A stretch of DNA of 64,000 nt from Moringa oleifera (GCA_021397835.1 JAJFZO010000230.1:6442001-6506000), one strand, 5' to 3'. Shown: positions 9,835 through 22,735, numbered from the stretch's first letter. Numbers and translations: made by a program. Notes: generated by a model not told the origin, from the letters alone.

Positions 9835-11070
9835 GAATTGTAATATGCATTAATATTTTTTGATTTTAATATTCAAAATATAAGGGAAAAAGATTATGAT
9901 TATGTATCTAACATAAAAGATAAACACTAAGGTGTGAAATTAATTGAAATAAATTCTAAATTCGATGTGCTTTTCATTTTCTTAATCTTATTATTTGTGA
10001 TGGCACACTCTTGTCTTAAGTAATGCCTTTTTTGAAGTTATTCAACACATATATTAACTATTTAGTAGTTCTACAAAATGATGAAAATTTTTACAAGATC
10101 ATGTACATGGTTGAACTCTCAAATCATTGTCTAAGCCATAATGGAAGAGTTCTATTGAATGTACGACAGCCATTAGATATCAAAGTCTACAAATAAAAGA
10201 AGTTTTATTAGAACTAGTTGAAACTAGCATTGAAGCTAAGATAATGAGCGAAGCTAAGACTTGAGTAAACAAATTAGATGAATTCTTGTTAAGCATGGTT
10301 ATTTGGCATAAAATCTTATTTTTTATTAATATGATTAGCAAAATATTGCAATCCATAGAGCAATTGAAGAGATTAATTTCTTTTTTTTTTTTGAAAATTA
10401 TAGAGAAAACGGATTTGCTTTGGCCATGATTAGTGTTGTAAGTCTTGCATTATAAATGGACATTGAAGCCAATTTTCTTAAAAAATGACAAATTCAAAGA
10501 AAAAATAGTTTGATGAGTATGCATATGAAAAAAGAAATACTATGTTAAAGATTCTATTAAGGTTAATTATTTTATTATTTTAGTGGATATTTACTACCTT
10601 AAAAAGTAAATTTGAAAACATATGTATTATTTTTTGTTTTTTATTTAATTTTACTAAGTTAAATTCTTTAAATGATAATAAATTGAAAAAATATTGTATT
10701 AATCAAAAACATGATAACTTTTTAGATATTGATTCAAATGATTTATTTTCTGAATCGAAAGTAATACAAGATCAGTTAAGAAAAAAAAAAAAAGACTACT
10801 TGAAATCCTAGAGTTTATCAAAGCTTTGAATTGATGTCCTAATAGCTCAATTGCTTATAGAATATTATTAACTATACCTGTGATTGTAACTTTTATTAAT
10901 TTTTTTAACAAAAAAGTTAAAATTATTAAAATCTTATTCGTGATCAACTATATTATATCACAGAATAGTTAAATGGATTAGCAACCTTATATATTAAAAA
11001 GAGATGTTAGAACAAATTAATCATGAAAATATTATTAATGAAATTTGCTTTTTAATTAAATAGTTAGAAG
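9835..11070 (+). pseudogene. hAT-family transposase fossil (zinc finger MYM-type / DUF4371 type)
   Basis: Translation in shifting plus-strand frames gives a colinear series of conserved hAT segments. In order: DYDYVSNIKDKH then HFLNLIICD (about 9890-10000), FEVIQHIY and LFSSSTK (about 10030-10080), TAIRYQSLQIKEVLLEL (about 10165-10215), LLSMVIWHKILFFINMISK (about 10290-10345), FFENYRENGFA (about 10385-10425), VNYFIILVDIYYLK (about 10565-10605), then the C-terminal dimerisation region with CPNSSIAYRILLTIPV (about 10836-10885). Many stop codons and frameshifts interrupt it, so it cannot encode transposase. Active relatives cut and paste DNA through an RNase H-like catalytic domain. Terminal inverted repeats and the 8-bp target duplication were not found, and the N-terminus is missing or unrecognisable. 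Confidence 0.75.
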
Positions 11071-11416
11071 AATTTATTTTAAATATTTTATTTTTGTCAA
11101 TAACTTATTTTTTTTATATGCCATTTCAAATTTGGATAGAAGGACCTCATTTTTTTATAGCTTTTGTCCTCCAAAAATTGGGATTAACCTTGGGTACACT
11201 AACAAGACAACATAGACATGAATTTAAATATTGGTTCAAACATGAATGTCTTTGCAAATAATTTTGTAGAGAATATGATGTCCTACACTCATTAATAAAA
11301 CATGTAACCTTGACAACCAATTGAAATCTCTTTCAATGTTCCATTTAGCAAAACAAAGTCCAAGAGGAAAAAAGAAGACAAGGTATTTTAAAGCATGTGC
11401 CTTAATGGTTTAATCT

Positions 11417-11650
11417 ATGACAACTATGGGATCCAAACTAGATGGTTTTATTGACGTATTCTCCATTATTGACAAGGATCTAGCTAGATTACAAGCCAAG
11501 TTAAATGAAAAAATGATGAAAATTGATGATTTAAATGGTGATCAAATATATGATGCCACCAATATTTTGGCTACAAACCATGATCTAAGTTGTGTTTTCT
11601 GCAACATTCCCAATCCATTAATCATGGTATACCAAAAACGTATTAATTAG
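11417..11650 (+). pseudogene. Possible C-terminal remnant of a Myb/SANT-like protein
   Basis: An open frame of 77 codons contains KLNEKMMKIDDLNGDQIYDA followed by TNILATNHDL and a hydrophobic end. This resembles the C-terminal helical segment of plant Myb/SANT-like proteins, which often carries a K-I-x-x-L-x-x-x-Q/E-x-x-x-A pattern and a final LP-x-x motif. No DNA-binding domain is visible upstream and the frame has no promoter signal. It is either a remnant of such a gene or of a transposon-associated Myb-like protein. Confidence is modest. Confidence 0.35.
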
Positions 11651-12184
11651 CTAGTTTTTGGTGTCAATTATATTGTGTTGGTATTTTGTATTATGTTTGC
11701 CATATGTTTTCATATTTATGACTTATAACTTATTTTGCATTTATGATTTAAGAATTTACTCTCACATGGGTGATAATATATTATCATTTATGACTATATT
11801 GATGGATGATACAAATTTTATTAAAAAATTATTCCTTAATTATTGGAAAAAAGTTAATGTTTGTCTTTTTGTTTTTGTTTTAATTTTTTAAAATATAATT
11901 TTAAGTTCTATGATCTCCTAAATTTATAAAAATAATTAGAATATGCAATATTCTTTTTTACTCAATTAAAAATACCTAAATCTATTTAAAAGGTATACAA
12001 GTGAATTTATAACATTTCATTTTGATTCTAGTTCTAAGTTGAAATACGTATGAATGAAATTCACAATGATTTCAATTCTGATTCCTATGGAAACCCAAGT
12101 AAATAACTTTGGATGAGTTTGGTTTCTCACTTCTGTCTCTATCCATTTTATATCATACATGTTCTGAATACAAATTAAGTAAAT

Positions 12185-12800
12185 ATGCCATTAGAGTTTT
12201 TGGTATGCAATCTATACTCACCCTAAGTTGGAGCCAAGGGCGAAAAATTCATCTTTCTTGACTATCTTATATCTAAAAAGGTTATAAACTCTTGTTTCCT
12301 GAAAATAAGAATGCTATTGTGAGTAGAGATATGATATTTAAGAAAGATGACTCTTTTGATTTTTTTAATTAAGTATCTAAAAAGAACAATTGTTATGATG
12401 AAAAACAATTAGTTACATTTTAGATGGAGTTTTCAAGCCTTCGACATGCTAAAATCATTCCGACAAATGCAAATGAAGGTGAGATGATGACATGTAAATT
12501 AGAAAACGTCAACAACAAAGAGATGACGGATTTGCATGATTATGTTCTATATAGAGATAAAGAGGGAAGGCAAGTAGTGAAAAACATCTTAGTATTTTGC
12601 ACATGTTAACATAATTGCATCTGTACTACATTTAGCTAAAATAGTGACAAAACCAAGAAGAGTCAAAATAGTTTCCTGCAAATTGAATTACAAGAAAAAA
12701 AAAAAAAAAGAAGCTAGGTAGCCTTGAAGTAGAGTAAGAAAGATGCAAAATCTTGATTGCAAAAGGTTTTATTCAATAACATGGAGTTGAAATTACTTTA
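12185..12800 (+). mobile_element. Ty1/copia pol fragment (post-integrase region into reverse transcriptase start)
   Basis: Broken translation shows copia landmarks in order: YAIRVFG then an LEPRAK-like block (about 12187-12245), KGYKLLFPENKNAIVSRDMI then FK (about 12275-12340), and further on a CKILIAKGFIQ-x-HGVEIT block (about 12741-12790) matching the K-A-R-L-V-A-K-G start of copia reverse transcriptase. An AT-rich, partly open stretch with a 61-codon frame (12424-12609) lies between. Frames are interrupted and no LTR was located, so this is a dead internal fragment. Confidence 0.6.
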
Positions 12801-15800
12801 TATATATATATAAAAGATCAGAATAGCCACTTAAGTGAACAATGAAGAATTGTAGAGATAAGGGATGTTATTCAAATTAAAATATAAAAAGTTGTCTTTA
12901 TCATATACTCTACTTTTATCCTTTGAAAATAGTAAAGTCACAGACATCATCACTATTTAGTACTATAAATAAAAAGTAAGTATTATAAGTTTGAAGTGTT
13001 AGAAAGTAGTAAGATCACAAGTTATAAAGAGGTTGCTAAGGGTATAAGTTTATTTATTTATTTATTATTATTATTAGTATTATTAATATTATTACTATTA
13101 TTATTTCAATAATACAATGAGTTCTTTCTTCTTTTTTTGTGAAATAGGTCTTAAAAATAAAACTCCATAAAAATATCTTATGTTCTTATTATTCCTTATA
13201 TATATATATATTTTAAAATTTCTGCTTGGTTATTTTTTACTTTGTTAACCATTATTTTCTTTATTGATTTCTTTGAAATTATTTGATATAATTTTCTCAA
13301 CATACCTTCATGAAGTTGAACTTTGGAATAATAGGACTCAATGATGTAAATCATAAAACAGAAATTTTAAAAGGAAAAAAAAAAAATTGAAGTTAACGAA
13401 AGCCTGGAACAACACGTGCTTGCGTGAAAATATCTCAGAAAAGTATAGTGCACTAAACATCATAAAGTTTCTGCCCAATTTTGGATCTTCTGGTGGTATT
13501 GATCATCCAACAATGCATCTTGGAAGAACAAATTACGGATTTTGTGCTGATTGTCTGAATGCTTTTCCCTTTTGTCATGGAGTCCTTAAAGAATAAGGTT
13601 TTCGGTACTTACACGTAAAAAAAAAAAATGACTGATCAAATAATACCAAAGACTATATATTTAATTATATATATTGCAGATAGGGAGAAGCAACGGTAAA
13701 TGAAAATTTATATATTAATTTTCATATTTATTATTATATTTTCTAATGGTTAGATATGATATATATATATATAGTGTATCTTAGGCTACTAAGATTTTCT
13801 CATAGTGTTTTGACAGTACACCTAATACAATAAGATAACTAATTCTGTCTCTATGAGATTTTATTTTTTCCTCTTTTTTGAAATCTTACAGTAAAGAATA
13901 TTAATAGTACAATTGTTTGTTTTCTTGTGCTTCTTTGGGACATCAATATGGTGTTGTACATAATTTATGAAACAATATCATTTTCTCTTCTTTTCCTTAA
14001 AAGTTCTTCAAGTGAAACTATGATTCTTTGTTCCTCTAATTTCACTCAAGTTTAGCTTTCCAGATAACTGTTTTGATGATTTCGTTTTCGACCAATCCTT
14101 AATAAATTTATTTTATTATTATATCAATTACCTCCAAAAATGGGTTTAAGCTTTTTTTTTTTTTTTATAAAAAAGAAAATAACTAATACGACTAATATGC
14201 AAGTAGAATAAAGATCTCATTGTGTTGATATATTTTTTCTTAAAAAAAGTATTTTTTTGTAATTTATTATGATAATGCAATAAATAAAAAATAAAATTTA
14301 TTGGTTTTATTAAATTATGACGTATCATTTTTTTAAAAATCAATATAATTAAAATAAATACAAACTGATTTAATCCAATAAAATAATACTTATTTACATT
14401 TATTTTTCAAGTGTCTGAATATTAAGAAAATTAAGATATTAATTAAAAAAATTCTAAAAGTATCTTGAGATTATTGATTATACTAAAATTTAAACTATAA
14501 AATTGGCGGCCATTGAGATCTTAGAGATTTATAATCTACAAAAAAAAAAAAAAAAATGTATTAAGAAGTCAATTGCCTTATAGATTGAGAGTTATATATA
14601 CATATAGAGTTGATTCAACAGGTACAGTGATGTACAATTAGGTTCCCTTTTTTTCCTAGCTGAGGAAATGATAGTACCATTATAAGTGGTTCATTGGTAC
14701 TCAATCAGGTCTATCTGTGTTTTTGGATTAAGAAGTAGTTGTGCTGCTAAATTTTAACCGGTTCATTAGCACACAACTGTATTTATTTGTTTTAATTTTC
14801 TAGATCAAAGAGTAAATATATATATATATATATCATCAAATTTCAATGGCTCATTAGTAATCATATCACTGAATTCATTTGTCTCAATTAATTTTTTTAT
14901 TACACATCATAATTTAATTAGCTAATTTAATAAAAATTATATTAATTTAAATTGACTCACCATAGCCCATCATCATGTCAGCGTAACACGGTTATAAGAA
15001 TACTTTTAACACAAATATGATATATATTTAATTAATCATGTGAAAATCTTAAATACATTTGTATTAGCACTTAAATACAAATACCATATGATATTGAGTA
15101 GGTTACTCATGTACAATATTGATAGTTTATTTAGTAAATTATCTCAATTATTCACACAGAATGACATGTCTATGGAACTTATATAATAATATTAAAACTC
15201 ATTTAAAAATTTTGTACAAATTATTGACACAATTACATGACTTAATATCATGATATCATGTTAAAAAAACATATATATATACACATAAATACTAACGTAC
15301 ATTCTTTAAGAAAGAATTTTTATATATTTTTAAATTTATTAATTATTACAAAAACATAAAATAGGTTTTTCGATATAAATATTACAAAATTATATAATTT
15401 TGGATTGTTAGATTAAATAATTAAGTTGATATCATTAATTAAAGAAAAAATTTGAACTAACAATCAATCTTTGAAAAACGATGAAGTATGAAAAACTAGA
15501 CCTGTTTTTATTGTAATACTATATATTTAACTTTTTTCCCTCTCAAAATTTTTTTTAGCATGAAAAGACTGAAATATCCTCATATACATATATATATACA
15601 CACACACACAACAAGTCATCCTTATCTCATATATATATATATTTATAAAATTGGATACATTTGGATTTGTTTTGGATATGAAAATAATTATATTACCAAA
15701 TTTTGATTGAAAATGGTTCAATCCAATTGTTACTGAGATGTGCTTTCCTTTTTATCCTCTGGTGTCTTAACTCTCTTTTACTAAGTGACATGTATAAATT
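12801..15800. other. AT-rich intergenic DNA, no gene recognised
   Basis: Contains TTA/TTAT-type imperfect repeats (13045-13110), several poly-A and poly-T runs and short TA and CA microsatellites (14817-14832, 15586-15640). A 69-codon frame at 13387-13596 has no recognisable motif. The last few hundred bases should contain the promoter of the gibberellin oxidase gene. Confidence 0.5.
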
Positions 15801-17932
15801 ATGCAGGCCTTATCATGGCCTGTACCAACTTGTGCCTATCTCTCTCTTCTCTCAATGGGTGTCTCTAGTCTCCTTTCCTCTCCATCAAAGCTCCATAATC
15901 AAAGCCAGCATGGGAGCTCCTTTGTGGACTCATCTTTCTTACTGAAACAAACCAATGTGCCCTCACAATTTGTTTGGCCCGAAGAAGACTTAGTCACTGC
16001 CCAGGAAGAGCTTATGCTGCCTTTGGTGGACCTCGAGGGGTTCCTTAGAGGAGACCAAGAGGCCACCAAACAAGCTGCCGTGATTGTCAGGGCTGCTTGC
16101 TCCAAGCATGGCTTTTTTCAAGTGGTCAATCATGGGATTGATTCAGGCTTGATGAACAGTGCACTCGATCAGATGGATCGTTTCTTTAACCTACCTCTTG
16201 ATGAGAAACTAAGGGCTACGAAGAAGCCTGGCACGCCCTGGGGATATTCTGGTGCCCATGCTGATCGTTTCGCGTCAAAGTTGCCCTGGAAGGAGATGTT
16301 ATCTGTCGGCTTCCATGAAGATCCGAAACCAGTTGTGCAAGATTTCTTCAAAACTACTGTTGGAGAAGAATATGAGCAGATGGGGTAAGACTTACAACAA
16401 CAACCATCGTTTTCCCTTATTGTAACCCTAATCTTCATCTCTTTATCATCGTCCAAGCATTACCAGTATTACACATTGATTTCTGTTTTGCAGGATGGTC
16501 TATCAAGAATACTGTGAAGCAATGAACAAACTGTCCCTTAAAATAATGGAACTATTGGCAATCAGCTTGGAGGTTGAACAAATGCACTATCGACAATTTT
16601 ATGAAGATGGTCACTCCTTATTGAGATGCAATTTCTACCCCTCTTGTCAGCAGCCAACGGTCACCCTAGGCACTGGCCCTCACTGTGACCCTACATCCTT
16701 AACCATACTTCTCCAAGATGAGGTTGGAGGGCTAGAGATATCGTCCGATAACAAATGGTATAGTGTAAAGCCTTGTCATGGTGCCCTTGCCATCAACATT
16801 GGTGACACCTTCATGGTAAGTTTCCATAAAGTTCAATTGTCGTCTTTGTCCTGTGTTCTACTCTTTCATGATCTTGGTTGCTGCTTTTTTCAGAGTGTTA
16901 TACAGAAAGCAAGCTATCTTTTTCAAAGGGGGGTCCAAACTACGGATGCTACCTAAGAAAAATCTGTCCAATCAAATATGTCCAGTGCTTATATTGTTTC
17001 ATTGGTGAAAAAAAAATTGTTTTATTTAGTAAAACTAGATATTTCAGTCATGAATAGTCTATACTTCTGCAAATTGATATTCTATGTGATGATTGCATGC
17101 TCATAATCCTTAATGCTAAGTTATATGGATATAGTTTCTCCATTAGACTTAAATTTGAAAGATTTTAATTGCAAGTGGCCGTGCATGGTGTAACCAGGAA
17201 GATGTTAATATTGCGACACTAAGTAGACCCTTTGTCGTATATAAGGGTTTTCGAAATGGGAAGTGGACCAATGTTAATTATATAGGAAATGTTTGTGTTA
17301 TTTAATTATGAAATATTCAAACTTCATAAATTATTAATGTTCTTTCTTTCATACCACCTTGGCATGAAGGTATTGGACTGACATTTGCTTAGACTTAGAG
17401 CGAGCAATAGTCATCCTTTTCTAGAGTAGAGTCATACTCAGTTCAGTCCAAGATGTAATCATCTATGGGAGGCATCTATGAAGAAAATCTTAACTCATGA
17501 CATGGCACTTTATACTATTATCAACAACACTTTATCATATTCTGGCATCATGGTTGATGGGATTGCTAGACAGATAGAGAAGTAAACATCTCTTTTGCAT
17601 ACATTTGTGAAAGGATATGCAGAATGCATGCATGCTTTTGATTGATGTTATTTCTGTTTTAGGCATTGACAAATGGGAAATACAAGAGTTGCCTGCACAG
17701 GGCGTTGGTGAATAGCCAGAAGAACAGGAAATCCGTGGCGTTCTTTCTTTGCCCAAGGGAGGACAAAGTGGTGAAACCTCCGGAGGAACTCACGCGCAAG
17801 GAAGCAGGGAGGCTGTATCCAGACTTCACATGGGCAGATCTGCTCCATTTCACCCAAAAGCACTATCGAGCTGATGGTGCTACGCTTGAGAACTTCAGCA
17901 AATGGTTCTCTTCTGAGCCAGTTAACACCTAG
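15801..17932 (+). CDS. GA20ox: Gibberellin 20-oxidase (three exons)
   Basis: A 2-oxoglutarate and Fe(II)-dependent dioxygenase that oxidises C-20 of gibberellin precursors (GA12/GA53 to GA9/GA20) in the cytosol, a controlling step of gibberellin synthesis. Exons: 15801-16384, 16494-16815 and 17663-17932, all with GT..AG borders, joining to 391 residues. The DIOX_N region includes FVWPEEDL and HGFFQVVNHG. The family LPWKET signature appears as LPWKEM near residue 160. NFYPSCQ replaces the usual NYYPPCQ, followed by TLGTGPHCDPTSLT. Iron ligands are His258, Asp260 and His314; the oxoglutarate-binding R-x-S is Arg324/Ser326. A TATAAAT at 15793-15799 lies directly before the first ATG, so Met20 (15858) could be the real start, giving 372 residues. 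No disruption is seen. Such genes are typically repressed by gibberellin feedback; nothing in the sequence proves that here. Confidence 0.9.
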
Positions 17933-19570
17933 CTACCTAGTAGCTAGCTTTCCTCCTTTAATTTGTCTCGCTTCTGCTTGAGACCCCACAGCACATACAG
18001 CTTCATTGATGGCGTCCTTTGATTTGTATCTCTTCTGTTTTATAATTTGGTTCTATGGTATTAGGAATAAATCTTTCTAATCTGGACAATGTAAAATCTT
18101 CAGATTCCCAGTAATGAATCCATAAATCCTTTATTGCACCATGTATTTCTGGGTTTTATTCCATTTGAAGATATTTCTATGAGACATTGGTACATTAACC
18201 AAGCTAGAGCATCACTACAGGCATAGCCTGTAGGCTTGTGTGCTTGAGTGGTTTGGGTAGGGACAATTGAAGAACCAAGAGCAACGGAGTGGCCAAAACT
18301 AAGCCAATAATCTCCGTACATGTCTTAGGTTGGGTGGCCAATCAAGCAAAGAAACGAAATTTGTTGGATTAAGGAAGGATGTCAAATAAATCAGAAAAGA
18401 TGTTTGATTGTGCTGGGAGAGAAAGCGGGTGTCAGCGTCCAAAAAAATTTAACGTCATTGCCTCTAAGAAAAACAACGGGGCAAAGAAACAAAAAAGATA
18501 GGCTGGACCCACCTCATCCATGATTAAACCTTTAGAGACAGGCAAAAGAAAAGATGAAATGGTGATATTTCAGGAGTGTCGTTTTGTTCATGTTGAACTT
18601 TTATGCATATGGGGCTTTCTTATTCTGTTACACGAATGTGTGACCACCTAATAATAATTGCATGTACGATGTTGTGTCATATGCATATGTATGACCCATT
18701 TCATTGTGTGACCACCTAATAATAATTGCATGTACGGTGTTGTGTCATATGCATATGTACGACCCATTTCATAATCATGTAGAGATAATTCACCTATCGT
18801 CTTGCTCAAAGAGTTATACCATTAAATGTAGCCGCAAAGTTTTTTGGAATAACATCATGACCAAATTAATGTTCTAAAAACAGCATATTAATTGTAACGT
18901 TGAAACCTAACAATTAACATGTGAGAATTTATTATAAATTTCATATTCATTTCCTCAAAAAATAGGGCAGATTATATTTTTCCTTCCTTTATAATGCCAT
19001 GAAATTGTCCTGTTAACGAAGAGAAAATTGACACAATTTATAATTACTAAGTCACAGTGCCACTAATAAGCAAAATATAGCAGATTTATGTGGAGGCATT
19101 CTTTTTAACCTTCTTAGATATACATGCAATTGGCAGCGATGTAAATTAACCACAACTAGTATTTTTTTTACTTTCTTTTCTCCAGGAAGAATAGAATCTA
19201 TCAAATTTCATGCCTTTTCTTCTTGCCTTCTTTTATCTTATTAGATTGCCTAATACATTTAGGTTGTTTTCTTTTGTATACTTTCTCTTTGTATAATCAA
19301 ATTACTGTCATATGGAAATGCCTTCTTCTCATCATGGTCTGCATAGGTACATAAAATAAACTAGAGCACTTTTCTCCCTAAGTTTTTACGTAGATATTAT
19401 ATATGTTGATGGACTGTGTCTCCAAGAGATGTTGCAATCTTTGATTTGAACTTAGGGTACCGGACAGATCTGTTAGTGTCAATGCTTAATCAGACTTGCA
19501 CATCAAGTGGGTCAATTTCTTTGTTTAATTACAGGTCTCTGAATCGGTCAAATGAAACTCTGAGACCAAT
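17933..19570. other. Intergenic between the gibberellin oxidase and the WAK cluster
   Basis: An AATAAA near 18065 may serve as the polyadenylation signal of the oxidase gene. No further gene is recognised. A 68-bp tandem duplication lies at 18637-18772. Near 19420 the sequence GTCTCCAAGAGATGTTGCAA recurs in nearly the same form upstream of WAK-E (about 53990) and WAK-F (about 61710), so this is already WAK-associated flank. Confidence 0.5.
18637..18772 (+). repeat. 68-bp tandem duplication, two copies
   Basis: Units 18637-18704 and 18705-18772 differ at two positions seen by eye (ACGATG versus ACGGTG, and TATGACC versus TACGACC). Each unit contains the palindrome CATATGCATATG, so the duplicated block carries two copies of a potential hairpin or dimeric binding site. 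Confidence 0.85.
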
Positions 19571-19997
19571 ATGACAATGTCAGCCATTAAGCCCCAGAGA
19601 TCTCATCATGTAATTCATTAAAGTCTTATAAGATGGCTCTTTCTGATTACCTTTTTGTAGTTCTTGTATGTCAGGTGGATGTGATATAATCAAAAATTGA
19701 CTTCTTGGTTAGTGGATCGAGAGTTTCATTTAAAGATAATGAGTATTATCATATTTTTAATCAGGCTAGTTATGAAAGTAAGCTGGCCTTTCACATTTAT
19801 GTGGCTCAGGGAAACAATTAGTTGAAAAGTCCTACTCTATTCTAATGAGATTTATATGATCAGAAATATTCGTAGAATTTTGTACCCAGTGGCATTTGAA
19901 TATTTCCAGTATATGTCAGCTCCGAATTGGTCATCTTTCTGGGTCAATAAATGAGCTATCTGACATGAAATTCATTGCAAACTACACAGAAGCAGCC

Positions 19998-22735
19998 ATG
20001 GGCAATCAAGGAGTGCTTATGGCATTCACACTTTTGTGGGCACTATTAGGGGCAGCTGCAGCAATGTCAGGTCCTATTGCCAAAGCTGGTTGTCGAGATA
20101 GTTGTGGAAATGTTAGCATCCCATACCCATTTGGCACAACAGAAGAATGCTACTTCGATGAACAGTTCCTCATAACTTGCAACGAAACGTTTGATCCACC
20201 GAAAGCATTTGTAACAGCAAGTACTATCAATGTCACCAAGATAACACTTGAAGGGAAGATACACATCATGCAGTTCATAGGAAAACTTTGCTACAACAGC
20301 ACCGGTGGATTTGTTGAAGGCAACGATCCTTGGATCTCCCTCGCAAATTTCATCGTCTCTGACTCCGATAACAAGTTTTTCGCCATTGGTTGTGACACTG
20401 AAGCTTCCATCAAAGGTTACCTGCGGGATGCAAGCCTTGGGTACACCACAGGCTGCACGTCCATTTGTCATAGCATTGACTATGTATCTAACGGGTCATG
20501 CTCGGGTATCGGCTGTTGTCAGACATCCATTGCCAAAGGAATGAGCTATTTTGAGATATCGGTGTGGACTCAGAACCGTCATAAGGATGTCTGGAACTTC
20601 AATCCATGCAGCTTTGCCTTTGTTGTTGAAGAAAATCAATTCAATTTTACTTCAAATTACCTTCGTGACCTAGAAAATGTAACAAAGCTTCCTTTGGTTG
20701 CTGACTGGAGTATTGGAAATGAGACTTGCAAGGAAGTAGAAGAAAAGATGATGCGTATCGCATGTGAGGGAAATAGCACTTGTTATGATGTGGAAAATGG
20801 AACTGGTTATCGTTGCAAGTGCTTAGACGGCTATGAAGGAAATCCTTACCTCCCTGATGGTTGCCAAGGTGCTTCCTTCCATTCTTCTGTTTTTCCCTTT
20901 CCTTTTATCTCAAAAGCAGGAGATGGTGTGTAGGTTTATAGCTAGAGAAATGTACAGATATACTTACATACATACATATATATAGATTTAGAATCTTATC
21001 TTAATTAATATTTTCCTCATCGAAATCTGGATTACTATTTAGTTTATTCAGGTACTTTGGTCTGCGTCCATATTACGCCAATAATATTATCTGCTCTGGT
21101 AATAATGCTAGTAAACCCTGGTATCCTTGTTTCAATTCTTGAAGGAATAAAACCAAGCTTCTTATTCTATGTTAAAAGTTCACTGGTTTCTTATATTGCA
21201 TCTTCGTAATGGATCAAAATTTTGCAGACAAAGATGAATGCAGTTATCCAAATCAAAATGACTGCGTGCATAAGTGCGTTAATCTGGAGGGAGGGTACCA
21301 ATGTTTATGCCCAAAACAGCACCATGGTGATGGAAGAAAAGAAGGAGAAGGTTGCATTCGTGATCGATCGCTTATGATTCAAATCACTGTTGGTTAGTAT
21401 CTTTATTTTCTATCAGATTTTTTATACGGCTAGCGAGTTCTCTTGATCTTCCATGAATGGTGAAACTTAACTGATCAGTGAGAATCTAGGTCTTAGAATT
21501 GATGCTTCATGTTTCAACATTTGTGTAATACAGGTGTTGGTGTAGGCCTGATGGTACTACTGACTGGTAGCACTTGGCTGTACTGGGGATACAAGAAATG
21601 GAAGCTCATCAAGCTTAAAGAGAGGTTCTTTAGGCAAAACGGAGGATTTATGTTACAGCAGCAGCTCTCCAGAAAGGAAGGATCGGCGGAGACAGCAAAA
21701 ATCTTTTCAGCTGGAGAGCTTGAGAAAGCCACCGACAACTACAATGAAAGTAGAGTTCTTGGCCGTGGGGGATATGGTACAGTTTACAAAGGAATTTTTC
21801 CAGATGGGAGAATAGTTGCTATCAAGAAGTCCAAAGTTGTGGATCAAAGCCAAATAGAGCAATTCATCAACGAAGTGCTTGTGCTTTCTCAAATCAACCA
21901 TAGAAATGTGGTGAAGCTTTTAGGTTGCTGTTTAGAAACGGAAGTACCCTTACTAGTTTATGAGTTTGTCACCAATGGCACCCTCTTTGATCACATCCAT
22001 AACAAGAGCAAAGCATCGGGTATCAATTGGGAGGCTCGTCTGAGGATAGCTGCTGAAACTGCCGGAGTGCTATCTTACTTGCATTCCTCAGCTTCAATAC
22101 AAATCATTCACAGAGACATTAAGTCCACAAACATACTCTTAGATGATAGTTATACTGCAAAAGTGTCTGATTTTGGCGCTTCAAGGTTGGTTCCGCTTGA
22201 TCAAGCCGGGTTATCTACAATAGTCCAGGGAACTCTTGGATACTTGGACCCTGAATATTTGCACACAAGCCAGTTAACTGAAAAAAGCGATGTTTATAGC
22301 TTTGGAGTTGTCTTAGTGGAGCTTTTAACCGGAGAGAAGGCACTTTCCTTTGAAAGGCCCGAGGAGCATCGAAACCTAGCCATGTACTTCCTTTCTGCGT
22401 TGAAAGATGACCGGCTGGTTCAAGTACTTGAGGAATGTGTGGTGAAGGAGAGTGAAGGTGAGCAGCTTAAGGAAGTTGCCAACCTTGCGAGGAGGTGTTT
22501 AAGAGTGAAAGGAGATGAAAGGCCCTCCATGAAAGAAGTAGCCATGGAAATAGAGGGGCTAAGAGTGACCATGAAGCATCCATGGGTTAAGAATGAGTCA
22601 TACTCAGAAGAGACTGAGTACCTGCTCGGTGAGTCATTGGATACTGTTCGATTTGGAGATAATCATGGCAGTGTAAGTGCTGCATATGATAGCATAAAGG
22701 AGCACATAGTTGTACCAGTAGGCCACGGAAGATGA
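19998..22735 (+). CDS. WAKL: Wall-associated receptor kinase WAK-A (intact, three exons)
   Basis: Transmembrane kinase of the WAK family, whose members bind cell-wall pectin or fragments and signal in growth and defence. Exons 19998-20868, 21228-21392 and 21534-22735 (871, 165, 1202 nt) join to 745 residues. The start is chosen at [10 protein letters not shown] (context GCCATGG) because it begins a clean signal peptide (about 1-24); in-frame upstream ATGs exist at 19896 and 19965. Order: signal peptide; GUB_WAK pectin-binding region from Cys32 with [13 protein letters not shown]-associated Cys-rich region; EGF-like repeat ending DGC; calcium-binding EGF (DKDEC, normally DIDEC) in exon 2; membrane segment about 346-365; kinase with GRGGYG at 422-427, Lys443, Glu459, HRD 538-540 and DFG 558-560. 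This is an RD kinase with all catalytic residues. The first of six tandem WAK loci. Confidence 0.92.

Noticed and set aside
13387..13596. 69-codon plus-strand frame
   Set aside because: No known motif and surrounded by AT-rich non-coding DNA.
19896..19997. N-terminal extension of WAK-A from the first in-frame ATG
   Set aside because: It would bury the signal peptide behind 34 hydrophilic residues; the ATG at 19998 has better context and matches the starts of WAK-E and WAK-F.
20067..20471. 134-codon minus-strand frame opposite WAK-A exon 1
   Set aside because: Shadow of the WAK coding strand; the intact three-exon WAK gene explains the region.
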